Source of the DNA: Pachypanchax playfairii
Taxonomy: Eukaryota > Chordata > Actinopteri > Cyprinodontiformes > Aplocheilidae
NCBI GenBank assembly: GCA_006937955.1
Contig: SSNP01000106.1
Span: forward strand, 1,526,566-1,590,565
Length of the DNA: 64,000 nucleotides
Direction: 5' to 3'
The position numbers and the translations under genes were made by a program. Shown here one piece after another: positions 52,913 to 64,000 of this stretch; position 1 is the stretch's first letter; every line of letters begins with the position of its first letter. The notes under the pieces were generated by a model. It saw only the letters and a program-made list of their open reading frames with translations, searched no databases and was not told the DNA's origin.

Positions 52913-53935
52913 TCCGTGAGGTGCAAATGAGAGCAGCTTCTCGTCGCACTCAATTCGGCAAATTATTAAAAACACAACCAAGTGGCAGTGGTTACAGAGG
53001 TCAAACACCAAGGCAGATATGGATCATAAACCATCTTGACTTTTTAAAATGACATGTTGTTCATCGACATTCTGAAACTAGTTTGAGAGTAAGTATATAC
53101 ATTTTAAATCACATGTTCTTGTCTATATTGTTTTTATATAGTGCAGTGTATTGCGTCTGTACACATCAGAACCTTTCTACAACAATTCTGCTTTGTTGTT
53201 GTTGATGTCAACAGAAGATCAACCAGAAACATCACAGACAGACACAGAAACAGAGCTTGACAGGGAGGTTGAAGAGTGTACAAATATTACTTCACCTGAT
53301 CTTGGCACTAGTAGGGGTGAGACAAGAATATTGTACAGAGGTGTGTATATTTCTTTTTCTGCTTTGGTATGATGAAAGTGTAGTAACATGGCAAGTTTAA
53401 GAGGGCAGGATACATTGAGAATGTGTCACCTGACTGATGTGTTGATGTATTAAATGAGTATTGTATTGTCACATGTGTATTGTCTCAACCCCAGACACAA
53501 GTGATCTGCAGCCTCAAGAGGAAACTTCCTCTAATATCTCCAGAGCAGACACACCTCGTCCCTCAAGCTCGACTTCAGTCAACCTGGATGCCTCACGGGA
53601 GGGGAGTAAGCAGAGAAGGAGCCAGGGACCCCAGCGTCAAGGAAAGAGAAAGGGGCCTGAGTGTAATGTAGAGTTACAAAAAAATAGCTATATTAAAAGA
53701 AATGTATTTTACTTTAAAATCTGTAGATGATGAAAAAGCTTTTGGTGAGCAGGTTCCTGTAGAATTGCGACAAATTCAAGATCCGGTGTTCAAAGTAGGG
53801 GTTAAAAGACAAATAATGGGCACATTGCCCAGGAGTCACAACACACCAGAGAGTTTACATTCTATACAGCTCTCCATCCAGTATATACACTACACCAACA
53901 CCTCACACATCAAACGTGCCCCTTCAGAGTTATAA
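52913..53935 (+). pseudogene. MADF/BESS-like DNA-binding protein relic, four exons
   Basis: Exon 1 (52913-53088) follows TTTCATTTCAG and encodes a MADF-type C-terminal half (REVQMRAASRRTQFG, PSGSGYRG, WIINHLDFLK) with a TGA after FLK, ending at a GTAAGT donor. Exon 2 (53215-53316) is acidic Thr/Glu-rich, bounded by CAACAG and GTGAGA. Exon 3 (from 53495) is Ser/Arg-rich. Exon 4 (53727-53935) follows CTGTAG; its start, DDEKAFGEQVPVELRQ and FKVGVKRQIMGTL, resembles a BESS motif. The first MADF half is missing. Such proteins bind DNA; this one ends in a stop that overlaps the convergent transposase relic, so it is probably the second gene of that transposon. Confidence 0.55.
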
Positions 53936-54770
53936 CTCCCAAAGCTTCATGGGGATGCTCAATGATGACACCAGCAACACAACGTCTTTTGTACTGTAGG
54001 ACATCTACACATCTAGTGGTTTGCAGTAACGCAAGTCTTGAACATCAAGCACCTTTAGTGGATGGAATGGTTTCAACAAAATTTTAAATGCATTGCAGTG
54101 TTCATTAAAACATAGTTTCAACACCTGAACCAACAAGTATAATTTTTTCAGATTGCACAAAAACAGTTTTGACTTTACAGAATACTGGCATCTCATTAGA
54201 GATTTCAACACACAAATGAGCCAGGGCAATACTCTATGCCATAGTACTTCACCCATTTTACAGAGAACACTATCACTTAGTTCACTACCTAGTTTTGCAG
54301 CAATTTCAGTACCTTCTTTTAACTGTGCAAGTTCCACAATCGTTCCTGGACCAACAGTCAATCTGCGTTGGCTGAAAGACTCCCAATTGAAAGCCATGTA
54401 TCTTTGGTGTTTTTTTAGCCAATGTCTTTGTAATATTTTTGAAACAAATTATGCTTTGCTTCATAGCGCATACACCACACATGTAAAATTGGACCAATAT
54501 TCCTGATACATCAGGGATAATGGGTCATAAAATGATGCTTAGGCAAGATATTTCTCTCAGGAAACGGCTGCTTAAAAAGCTGATGATACTCAATGTGTTT
54601 CAGAAATTTGGTCAGTCCATCTGATATTACAGGGGAAAATATATTTACAATTTGGAGCAGCAAAATTAAGAGTTGCCAATGCTCATCATCTTTCGGTACC
54701 AATCACCAAATATTAATGGAATGTTCCGCAACAGGCACCAAGACTGTATAGCATTCAATCCCAAGTCATT
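53930..54770 (-). pseudogene. Large zinc-finger transposase relic, C-terminal segment
   Basis: Continues the gene interrupted by L2: DLGLNAIQSWCLLRNIPL, HWQLLILLLQIVNIFSP, ERNILPKHHFMTHYP, then after a frame change KNITKTLAKK, MAFNWESFSQRRLTVGPG, and a tail with KVLDVQDLRY. A TAG follows CKPLDV but the frame continues (MSYSTKDVVLLV) to a TAA at 53930-53932. These blocks belong to a multi-copy fish DNA-transposon transposase; I think of CACTA/EnSpm-like elements but cannot assign the superfamily safely. Confidence 0.6.
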
Positions 54771-55348
54771 TACTACTACTACTACTGTCATTTAGCAGAC
54801 GCTTTTATCCAAAGCGACTTACATTTAGAGAACATACAAGCAAGAAATCAAAGAGAAGGAAACAATATAAGGAGGCGGACTGTTTGGAGTCCAGTTTAAT
54901 TCCGACGCTGATACATCAAGTGTATCAATTTTTTTTTTTTTTGTAGAGATAAACTCCCAAATCGCTATCATAAATCAATCCCACATTAAGACTGAAAGTG
55001 TTCTTTAAAGAGGTGAGTCTTAAGTCTGCTCTTAAAGTAGCTGCCGACTCTGAGGATCGGACCGAGTTTGGTAGGTCATTCCACCATCGGGGGATAACAG
55101 AGGAGAAGAGTTTGGAACATGATCTCATGCCACGTTGTGGTGGAAGCGCTAGGCGTCTTTCAGCGGCTGAGCGTAGCTGACGCATGGGAATGTAGGTTTG
55201 GATGAAGGAGTGAAGGTAAGTAGGAGCTGTGTGTGTTAGAGTCTGGTAAGCCAGAAGCAGAGCTTTGTATTTGATGCGTGCTGCAACTGGAAGCCAGTGC
55301 AGAGAAATGAGCAGCGGAGTGACATGAGCCCTCTTGGGCTCATTTGTT
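54771..55348 (-). mobile_element. L2 LINE, 3' fragment
   Basis: Begins (TAC)n then GTCATTTAGCAG and GCTTTTATCCAAAGCGAC, the inverse of the L2 tail at 49930-50003. The C-terminal coding part (PKRAHVTPLLISLHW ... CSKLFSSVIPRWWNDLP) is read on the minus strand. It interrupts the transposase between KLFDGTN and DLGLNAIQSW. Confidence 0.92.
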
Positions 55349-56026
55349 CCATCAAACAACTTAACTGCAGGTGGGCGATTTTTCCTCTGATTGTAACCGT
55401 AATTAAATTAGCCTATTCGACTAGCCAGCTCTTTGGCTATTAAAAAGTTATTCTGAATATACTCCAAAACAAGTTTCACTTCAAAAGGGGGCAACTCCTA
55501 AAATGTCATGCATGATATCAACTCAAAAATTATCAGCAGTGTGGTGATATAACAAAGAGTTCAAAGAACTTGAACATTTAACAACATATGCATGAGGTGG
55601 CTTTGGGTTTGTTTGTACAGTATGGCAAAGTTTAGCATGCATGTTTCTTGTTCGCAGAATGACACTTTCTTCGTCTTTGCTAAACACTGTTTGAAAGTCT
55701 GTCTTCTCTAATATACAAAAGAAACAGCAATAACGAGCACTGACTGATTCTACAAATCTAAAAATTCCATGTAGACCAAGATTATCCCCAGTTACTTGCA
55801 CAATAGTTCCATGAACCGGACTTGAATCCCATCAGTTTCAAGCACTTTTAAGTCGTTAATGATTGGCGCAAGTATATTTTCAAATCCATAGGCTTTTATG
55901 TCCTGGGTCCTGTATATTTACTAAAGATGAATTAAACTTAGGTGGAAAATTTCTCAATGTGAAGTAAATTGCTCCCAATTTATGTATACCTTTAGACCCT
56001 AATGGATTAGCTGTCTCAAAGTCATC
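55349..56026 (-). pseudogene. Large zinc-finger transposase relic, middle segment
   Basis: From the LINE junction leftwards: DDFETANPLGSKG, LGAIYFTLRNFPPKFNS, GFENILAPIINDLKVLE, then after a frameshift VTGDNLGLHGIFRFVES, CCFFCILEK, LYHHTADNF, a TGA, VDIMHDILG, EVKLVLEYIQNNF and PPAVKLFDG. This order matches the central catalytic part of the family as I know it. At least two frameshifts and one stop. Confidence 0.65.
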
Positions 56027-59000
56027 ATTGGTGTTTGTTTGTTTCTTGTGGTTATTGTTGCTAATATCCGCATCCGCTTGTACATACAAACGCTCAGACC
56101 TGATCGCTATAGGTCTGAAGTGTAAACAAGCAATTACCAGCAACCTTTTTCGAACTTTCAACATCCCGGACGAGATAGCGCGACAGACCGGATCACCGTG
56201 GATTGTTGTCGGGTCTGGCCGACGCCGCAGGCGGCGATGGAAGCGCAAACAGAAGCGTGGCTGTCGTAGTGGGCTAATGGCTAGACTGAGGAGACAACCA
56301 CTCAAAATCCCGCTGCCAAGCCTCTATCTCTCCAACGCCAGATCACCGACACACAAAACGGACGTCCTGGAGTTACAACTTGTGGGCAACCGCCTCGTCC
56401 GGGACTGTTGCATACTGATTATAAGAGACCGGGCTTCACGCGGGGATTCCTGATGCTACGGTGCAGCTAGTGGACCGCACGTTACATCACTGGGACAGGC
56501 ACAGTGGGTCCGGTAAGAGCAGGGGAGGGGGGCTCTGCATTTACGTGCATGACGGATGGTGCAACAACAGCACTGTGCTGACCACTCACTGCTCCCCGGA
56601 CCTGGAATATATGTCAGTCAGATGCAGGCCTTTTTTTCTGCCGAGAGAGCTGACTGTTGTTGTCATTACAGCAGTCTACATTCCACCAGATGCTAATGTT
56701 AACACAGCACTCTCTCTGCTCTTACACACCATCAATAACCACCTAAGAGCTCATCCAAATGGTGCTCACATCGTCACTGGGGATTTCAATAAAGCCAACC
56801 TGCTCACAGTTTTACCAAATTTCTACCAGCACGTCTGCTGCCCAACTAGAGAAGGAAATACATTGGACCATGTCTACTCCAACATCAAACATGCGTACAG
56901 AGCCACTCCCCTCCCCCACCTTGGCCTGTCCGACCACCTCTCTCTGCATCTTACCCCAGCTTATACACCTCGTTGTCGACAAGCAAGACCCACAAAGAGG
57001 ACCGTCACCACCTGGCCTGAGGAGGCCCTGCCCCGGCTCCAGGACTGCTTTGCAGCCACCCAATGGGAGGTCTTCCATCACGAAGACCTGGCCGTGTTCA
57101 CGGAGACTGTACTGGATTATATCAAGTACTGCATTGGGAACGTCATAGTGGACAAAACCTTCTGGGTGCACCCTAACCAGAAACCCTGGATGACGAGCCA
57201 GGTCCGTGCTCTCCTCAGAGCCAGAGACAGCCTTCAGGTCAGGTGACAAATCCCTGTACAGCGCTGCCAGAGCTGACCTCAGCAGAGGCATCAGGTCTGT
57301 GGAGAATCACATCAGCAGCAACAACACCAGACAGGTGTGGCAGGGCATAAGGACCATCACCAACTTCAAAAGCTGTGCTGTGGCTTCAGGGGACCCAAGC
57401 GCTGAGCTGGCAGAGGAGCTCAACAGCTTTTTTGCACGCTTTGAGTGTCCAGCACAGCACCTCGCCACACCACTGCAGCTCCCTCCAGCTTCTGGTGTCC
57501 CATCACTTATACTGGATGCTCAGGAGGTTTCACGGGCACTGACCTCCATTAATCCCAGGAAGGCAACTGGTCCGGATGGAGTACCAGGAATGCCTGCGCT
57601 CTCCAGCTCTCCCATGTCTTCACAGACATCTTCAACCGGTCCCTGGCCCAGACTGCCACCCCCCCCTGCATGAAGACGGCAACCATCATCCCCATCCCTA
57701 AGAAGTCCCCCACAGCCACTCTCAATGACTACAGACCTGTAGCTCTGACCCCCGTCATCAGCAAATGCCTTGAGAGACTAGTCCTGCGCCACATTAAGGA
57801 CTGTCTCCCCCCCACTCTGGACCCACACCAGTTCGCGTATCGGCCCAACAGATCTACAGAGGAAGCCATCTCCACCATCCTCCACTCAGCACTCAGCCAT
57901 CTGGAGAACCGTGACAGCTACGTCCGGCTCCTCTTCATAGACTACAGCTCTGCCTTCAACACCATCATCCCAGACATTCTGATCCCCAAGTTGTCCAACC
58001 TGGGGATCCCACCCTCCACCTGCGCCTGGATCAAAGACTTCCTCTCCGACCGGCCACAGCGTGTCCAGCTCGGCCCCCACCTCTCCTCCACCCGCACCCT
58101 CAGCATCGGTGCTCCTCAGGGCTGTGTGCTGAGTCCACTCCTCTACTCTCTCTATGCATCTGACTGCAGCTCCGCCCATCCAGAGAACATCGTAGTCAAG
58201 TTTGCGGATGACACGGCGATAGCGGGGCTGGTAGTGGGGGAGAATGAGGCAGCCTACCGGGATGAGCTCCTCCGCCTGGAGAAGTGGTGTTCAGTGAACA
58301 GCCTTTCTCTGAACGCTACCAAAACCAAGGAGCTCATCCTGGACTTCAGGAAAAACAGAGCTGCCCCCACTCCCCTGCTCATCAACGGTGCACGCATAGA
58401 GAGAGTTGAGACCTTCAGATACCTGGGTGTCCACATCTCAGCAGACCTGTCCTGGACAGCGAACACGACGGCACTGGTGAAGAAGGCCCGGCAGCAGCTC
58501 CACTTCCTGAGGGTTCTCAGGAAGGAGAGACTGAGGACCCCACTGCTGCTGTCCTTCTACCGCTCTGCTGTAGAGAGTCTGCTGACTTACGGCATCACCA
58601 TCTAGTTCTCCAGCTCTACTGAGGCAGAACGCAAGAAGCTGCAGAGGGTAGTGAGGACAGCAGAGAAGATCATTGGCTGTCCCCTGCCCTCTCTCCATGA
58701 CATCTATGACTCCCGCTGCCTCAGTAGAGCCAGGAATATTCTCAAGGACACTTTTCACCCCGGACATCATCTCCTCCAACTGTTGCCCTCTGGGAGGCGC
58801 TACAGGTCCCTGCGCTCCCGGACCAACAGATTAAAAAACAGCTTCTACAACAGAGCTGTCATAGCACTAAATAATGTGAGCGGTAGATAAAAACAAAAAG
58901 GAAAAACTGCACTTTACCTCACCGTGATAAAATTTATTTATTATTTTTTGCCACATTTTATTCTTTTTTTAAATTGTACATTGAATTTCTTCTTACAGGA

Positions 59001-59152
59001 TATTCTTTAACTTATTTTATTCTATTCTTTTTATTCTGTGTGTATTGCTGGGAGACGCCTAAGAGAATTTCATTGTACCACTGGCATAATGACAATAAAG
59101 CTATTCTGATAAAAATAATTGAATTCTTCTCGTTCAAAAAAAAAAAAAAAAG
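56027..59152 (+). mobile_element. APE-type LINE, nearly full length (3.1 kb)
   Basis: It runs from a 5' UTR-like start to a 3' UTR with AGAATTTCATTGTACC, ACAATAAAGCTATTCTG and a terminal A-run at 59136-59150. It interrupts the minus-strand transposase between LYLKNHP and DDFETA. It is a different family from L2: FADD instead of YADD and no microsatellite tail. I do not name the clade. Confidence 0.88.
56028..58890 (+). pseudogene. LINE protein: basic N-terminus, endonuclease, RT (several breaks)
   Basis: An Arg/Lys-rich N-terminus (RRRRRWKRKQKRGCRS) leads to PLPSLYLSNARS. A frame change near 56420 is followed by the endonuclease part (GGGLCIYVHDGWCNN, IVTGDFNKANL, LDHVYSN, LGLSDHLSL) to 57246; a further change near 57225-57245 and another near 57590 lead to the RT (IIPIPKKSP, NDYRPVALTPV, FIDYSSAFNTI, GAPQGCVLSPLLYSLY, FADD at 58201-58212). 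A TAG at 58603-58605 after GITI stands where Trp is usual, and the frame continues to 58890. Not functional. Confidence 0.88.
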
Positions 59153-59957
59153 GGGATGGTTCTTTAAATAAAGACCATCTTTTAAATCTGAATACAAACC
59201 ATCCTTGGGAATATGGTCAGATGAGAATTTATGCTGCTTAGATTTGGATTCATAAGAGTAGATTGCAATGTATCTAGAATTGGAACATATGCAAATTTGT
59301 CAGTAACAACAACCTGAACATAAGTTCCAGTAGTTCTATTTCCTAATCGAACACTAATAACTTTTTCAACTGGTTCAACTATTTTCCACTTCTGTTCATA
59401 ATATGCGTTTCGTTTTGACTCAGTATTTAACGAAGTAAAAGGATTTTCCAGGCTTTCAAAACTTTGTTCAATTTTAGCTCTGACACTAATATGCTGAGAA
59501 GATAATCATTTCAAAGCTGCATCTTTAGCTTGACTCTGAACATCTAATACTACCTCCTCCATGGATGATACAAAACTAACAAAGACTGGCTAACACCAGC
59601 AACCTGAAGCTGTGCAATAGCAGATGCGCATGTATCACGAATACAACTGTTTGGCAAAGGGAAGACTTGAGAACTACTCGACGACTCTACAGGTTCTTCA
59701 AAAGGTATATCTTCTGCAGGAAAACCCCTGGCCACACTGTCAATTTCAATTTCACGTTCAGTTTGTTCTGCATGTTTTGAATTTAAATGGTTCCTGAATC
59801 CTGAAAACGTACCAAGAATATGGCAACATTTTGCCAGAGCACATTTTACACGAAGTGACCTGCAAGGACAGAAACCATGACTCGATTGCATATGCCTAAT
59901 AAGCATGTTGGTATTGCTAAAATGTTTCTCACAAACAAAACTAATTCTCCCCATCAT
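59153..59957 (-). pseudogene. Large zinc-finger transposase relic, N-terminal segment
   Basis: The frame at 59550-59957 begins MMGRISFVCEKHFSN and has two C2H2-like units, C-x(12)-H (CEKHFSNTNMLIRHMQSSH) and CCHILGTFSGFRNHLNSKH, then an acidic region. After a frame change it continues with SSMEEVVLDVQSQAKD, a TGA, QSFESLENPFTSL, RNAYYEQKWKIVEPV and VRLGNRTTGTYVQVV, and after a further shift GLYSDLKDGLYLKNHP at the LINE junction. It is the DNA-binding and leading part of the transposase whose other segments lie at 55349-56026 and 53930-54770. Confidence 0.65.
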
Positions 59958-60065
59958 AACAGAAAAAAAAAGTGATTTAGAACAACAAAGGTGAAAAATA
60001 TTCTACCTTAACAATTACATTGACTGATAAACTTGTTGGCCAATCTAAGGGGATTTTTTCAATGG
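59958..60065. other. Short gap between two minus-strand relics
   Basis: No feature seen apart from an A9 run. Confidence 0.3.
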
Positions 60066-63000
60066 CTAGTTAAGCAGTCTAGCCCGTATTTCTGCAACGC
60101 AAGGAGTTTCCTGAACCTTTCCAACATCTATGTTGTAGACTGTTGTTTGTATGAAGAAATACATGTGCAACATTTGATTGTAAACTGTTCCAAAAACAAA
60201 GTGAGCCTTGAAAAGCTCAAAGGTCCCCAGTGAACTGGCTGACTTGCATGGAATGACCTGTTTGTCGAGAACAATGAAAAACCCATGGATTGTGTCCCTC
60301 TTTGTCCTGACAGCAAGTAGATAGGGTTGAGTAGTAGAGTTGATGGCATCAACATGTTCCTGGACGCTTGTTCCACTCTGAATAGAAGAACAAAGATGAA
60401 AAAAAAAAGAAAAATAAGTTTGAACACATGGCAACGATTCAGTCAAAATGTATTTGTTACAAGCTTTCCCTGTTAAAATTTAAACATCTACCAACACTTC
60501 CTACCCCAAATGTTAGAATACATGCAATACATTCAATTTCACTTCAACTCAAAAATGATTTATTGATTAAGTAAATAGAAAGAAATAAAATTGGTGTTTT
60601 CAAAAACAGATTTCAACTGATAATACACAAACTAACAGAAAAAGGCGAGAAACAAATAGCAGCTGCTAAAAAACAAGCAAACCTTCTGAAAGACCACAAG
60701 GTGCTTCTCAGCTTGGGATGCTGAAATCTTGCCAGGTCTTTTGCAGCCCAGACAGGAGGGAGGAATCAGGTGGAGCAGAAGAATGATGGAGGAAAGATCA
60801 CTGTCCCAGCCTGTGGGAAAAGACATGACACAGGATAGGAAAACCATAAAAAGATTTTGACTCAAAATGTTATTAAAGCCATAGTTTAATTAAATCTCAT
60901 TAAAAAAAAACATTGAAAATACTTTACTGTACCCAAATACTATGAATGATTTATTTAAGAAAATGTATTTAAGAAGAAAGTGCCATTCTTATGACATAAT
61001 TTTAACTTACCAGTGACAAGAGTTTCCTCTCCACTTGAAGCTCCTTCAGTATAGATCAGTTCTTCGAGGTCAGCTGAGATAGGGAGACTCTATGTTGGAT
61101 GACTTTCTGCTTGAAAACAGTAGGCCACCTAGAGTAAAAAATATCAGTTGAGTATATAAACCTATGAAAAGGATTTATTAAAAAAAAAAAAAATGTTGCC
61201 ACTAATCTCTCCAAAAACTTGGAAGCAACTTCTTCTCCAAATTCCAGAATAAAGTCTTGATCAATCTAAATAAATGTAAAAACAGCTAAGTACAATACAA
61301 CAAGGTCTCATTTAGAAAGCTTGCTTACACACAAAATGGGATCTGAAATCAGCGTAAGTGACTCTTTGCCAAGTTTTGGATTTAAACAAAAAAAACTATT
61401 TGTGCAGAATTAGGAGTTACCAAGCCTTTGAGGTCTTTAAAGCGAGGAAATTCCATCAAGACATTAGATGATCTTTTTTCATCCAGGACCATCTTGCGAC
61501 AGTCAAACGTCATCTACATCTTGTTCCTGATGGTGGTCTCATCCGAAGAATATTTCATGAAGGAAATGGCCTCCTTACACTGCTCTTCATTCAGGATCAC
61601 CTCGGGGTTAAATGAAGCACCTCATCTGGCTGTTGGTCCACCCCCAGTCAGCTGACATGATGATTGTCTTCCCTCTGATGAGGTGCTCTTCCTTTGGATG
61701 GTTTTAAGCCTCCATGTTAGGTAACCACTGCCACTTTCCCCATCATAGAAATGTTCCTTCTAATTACAACAGGTTAATTTAGTGTTAGAAAGATAGCATT
61801 ACAGTCAAAAATAATTTAAAAAAAATTGTGTTTTAAATGATTTAACGATTGGTTTTACATGTCCATTTTTGGAATACAGATCCCGCAGGATTGGGAAATT
61901 TTCAATGATCCCTTGAGCGTAGAGCTCTCTCGCACGCCTTGGTGGTGCTGTCCTGAGAGGAATAAGAGCGACATATTTATTTGAAGTGTAAAAAAAACTT
62001 TCAAAGCATAATACATTTCTCTATAAAATATTGCTATTAATAAAAAAATAAAGTTACCCATGAATTTCAGTCATGTCTGCAACAAGGATGTTAACTAGCT
62101 TTCGCCGTGAGGAGTCTGTCAGGCTGTGGGTCCAGAAATATTCCTTAAGAAGTTATTCTCCACCAGGTTTCTTGCTCAGAGCTGATTCAACAAACTGTTA
62201 ACAGACATTTGTTTCTCTTGAATATTACAAATTATATTCATAAATTTTTAAACATGTTAGCAAAAGTTTACATCCGAGGTCACACCCATGGCTGTCCATT
62301 GTACTTTCAGACGTGTACTGGAAGGACTTTGATTCTTATCGTGGATGGGATCATAAGAGCTGCACTGCACAAGTTCAGGAGGATTGTTTCATCAGAATCG
62401 CTCAGTGAAAGCAGTGATGCTGAATCTGTTATGGTTTCATGGACTTGGGTGAGAGAAAATAATGCTTCCAGGCTGCAGTCAGATGACAGTGACCCTTGAG
62501 AACTATTGAACAAAGTTTTCTTCTGAGAATCCAGAGCTGACAAGAAGGAGAAGCAAAAATAAATAAAATTCTTTACACTGGTTGTCAGTCGACATGCAGA
62601 GTTATTTCAAAAGGAAATAAAAATCGAGAAAAATCCAATTTACCATTGCCAAATGTGATGGTGAATATACCAGTAGTGGGCTGCTGCACTAGCTCCTCAA
62701 ATATTTCTGCATCCACCTCAGTTCCTGTCTCATCAAAAACTCTATGTCCTCATCGACAGGTGGAATCGAGAACTTCACCAAAGCTTAGAAAAAAATATGA
62801 AATTATAAGTCTAAAATGTTTAAACTACAGGATTTATACCATCTTTCAGCAAATCATAGTGGGGAATCATGTCACATTCTGTGTTATAAGTGTTGGACCC
62901 AAATGCAGGAGACAGGAACTAAATTAAACACTTTATTAATAATAATAATAAAATAAAGAGGCTGACGAGGCAGCAAGCAATGAGAAAACAAACTTACTGT

Positions 63001-63624
63001 GGGAGACTGGCGCAAAGAGGAGGTGACACTCCAAAAGTGAGACAAGGGATCTTTGACAAGCATCAGACAAAGGAGGAAACTAAAAGTGCAGCCTTTATAC
63101 AAACTGAACACAAAGGGCTAACGAGACAAAACAGGACACAGCTGAGGAGACAGAGAGAGAACAAGCTGGTGAGAGACACAAGGGAAACAGAGAGCACAAA
63201 GGATATCAAAATAAAAGCAAAACAGGAAGGGCTGAACAGGAGGACACAAAGGAGCAGGAGGAGCAAAGGGCCCAAAAAAAACCTAAAACTAAGCCCAGAG
63301 GAAACCAAAACCACAGATAGAATAAATGAGTAGGAGAAGACATACTAAATGGAACTAAAGCCCCAGGATCACAACAAATAGAAGCCAGGGCTGTCATTGA
63401 AAAAGTAAAACTCAACTTAACAATTGTCATTTTATGCAACAAATTGTTGCTGGGAAGAAATTTGAAGAAAGACTTAAAATGCTGACCAATTTGCTGACTG
63501 TAAATAAAAAAACTACTGCCCACGACACATACAATGATGATGGCTTACCAGCTTTCAAGAATTCTTCCATGCTTGGCTCAACGATCTTCACGTATACAGT
63601 ATGAAACAACAAATGCAAAAGCAA
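60066..63624 (-). pseudogene. Multi-exon protein relic (repetitive fish family)
   Basis: Successive minus-strand exons, each bounded by splice-like sites: 63548-63624 (VKIVEPSMEEFL), 62644-62783 (DETGTEVDAEIFEELVQQ), about 62310-62522 (Ser-rich), 62058-62194 (WTHSLTDSSRRKLVN), 61859-61953 (RRARELYAQGIIENFPIL), 61421-61759 (YDGESGSGYLTWRLKTIQ, ILNEEQCKEAISFMK), about 61205-61265 (FILEFGEEVASKFLE), 61011-61128, 60683-60810 (SIILLLHLIPPSCLGCK) and 60066-60377 (YLLAVRTKRDTIHGF, IQTTVYNIDVGKV) with a final TAG. Stops occur within several exons, e.g. after GGE, PTAR and RNKM. Similar proteins are annotated in fishes as SAMD3-like or uncharacterised; that name is from memory. Function unknown. An LTR-like repeat lies in the first intron. 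Confidence 0.55.
62891..63376 (-). repeat. LTR-like repeat D (solo LTR?)
   Basis: Starts TGTTGGACCC and ends GGATCACAACA in + coordinates (TGTTG/CAACA termini). On the minus strand it has TTTTATTTTGAT, CTTCCTG and AATAAAG near its end, as in repeats A-C. Flanks ATAAG and AATAG are similar but not equal, so a target duplication is doubtful. Confidence 0.6.
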
Positions 63625-64000
63625 TCTAAAAGATGTTCTTCTTCAGCGAACATGTGCACTTTTATAGAAAAACAACACCTCCAGCGCAGTTGAAAGTATT
63701 TTTTTTAATGATAAATAATAGAATAAATAGAAAATAAAGACTAAACTAAAAATGTTCTCGCCTTGCAAACGTCCCCTTTCATAAAAAAGAAACATCCACT
63801 GCATTTAAACATCATTTTGACAGCATATTCACAATAAACAAGTCCAGGAATAGTATGAACAATTAAAAAATATAATGTCTCAACATGGAATCAGAACATT
63901 TAGAAAAAAGGTATTTCTTCCGGATATAGTTTATAACTTTTTGGACAGGAAAACAAGTATGTTTACTTTTTTGGGTTTCAGCAGTGTGCGCAAGTTGTTA
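63625..64000. other. AT-rich window end
   Basis: No gene or repeat boundary supported; further exons of the minus-strand relic would be expected to the right of the window. Confidence 0.4.

Noticed and set aside
30..64000. Conserved host protein-coding gene
   Set aside because: Every multi-exon candidate has stops or belongs to a repetitive family; no single-copy host gene could be supported.

Overview
The window looks like teleost fish genomic DNA made almost entirely of transposable elements. Evidence for a ray-finned fish: several LINE families with a YADD or FADD reverse transcriptase, Tf1/sushi-type chromoviral and Gmr1-like Ty3/gypsy elements, a long-inverted-repeat Tc1 family with a DD34E transposase, many short elements flanked by TTAA, a tRNA-derived SINE, and AT-rich spacers with microsatellites. 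I see no unambiguous single-copy host gene, no rRNA or tRNA gene and no CRISPR array.

Layout. 1-5.4 kb: the 3' half of an L2-type LINE sits inside a chromodomain-bearing Ty3/gypsy element (G1), which itself landed in a TTAA-flanked MITE. 5.4-9.2 kb: MITEs and an LTR-like repeat split by another MITE. 9.2-14.4 kb: a ~2.2 kb block is present twice around a single N (probably an assembly artefact) and ends in a full-length Tc1 copy with an intact 340-residue transposase. 15.6-18.1 kb: a TTA-flanked MITE filled with an LTR-like repeat, an internally deleted LINE and a SINE. 18.6-24.3 kb: a solo LTR with exact 5-bp target duplications, then a three-deep nest (MITE > hAT-like element > MITE carrying an exon-like reading frame). 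27.7-29 kb: a second, dead Tc1 family. 30.9-32.9 kb: relics of a Myb/SANT-like protein and of a hAT transposase. 36.8-50.2 kb: a minus-strand Ty3/gypsy element (G3) whose integrase lies upstream of reverse transcriptase (Gmr1-like order), broken by an L2 LINE, a MITE half, a 153-bp insert and a further element holding the complete sushi-like retrotransposon G2. 50.7-52.3 kb: a third Tc1 copy killed by one amber codon. 52.9-60 kb: two convergent relic genes (MADF/BESS-like on +, a large zinc-finger transposase on -) that appear to belong to one DNA transposon; two LINEs interrupt the transposase gene. 60-63.6 kb: a minus-strand multi-exon relic with good splice sites.

How the parts relate: only the Tc1 transposase at 12976-13998 looks capable of making a full protein. 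G2 is the youngest large LTR element (two 858-bp LTRs with about 16 differences by eye) and shows the hallmarks of self-primed reverse transcription. Everything else is inactivated by frameshifts, stops, truncation or later insertions, so the window is best read as a layered insertion history. Family names are from pattern recognition without database searching.
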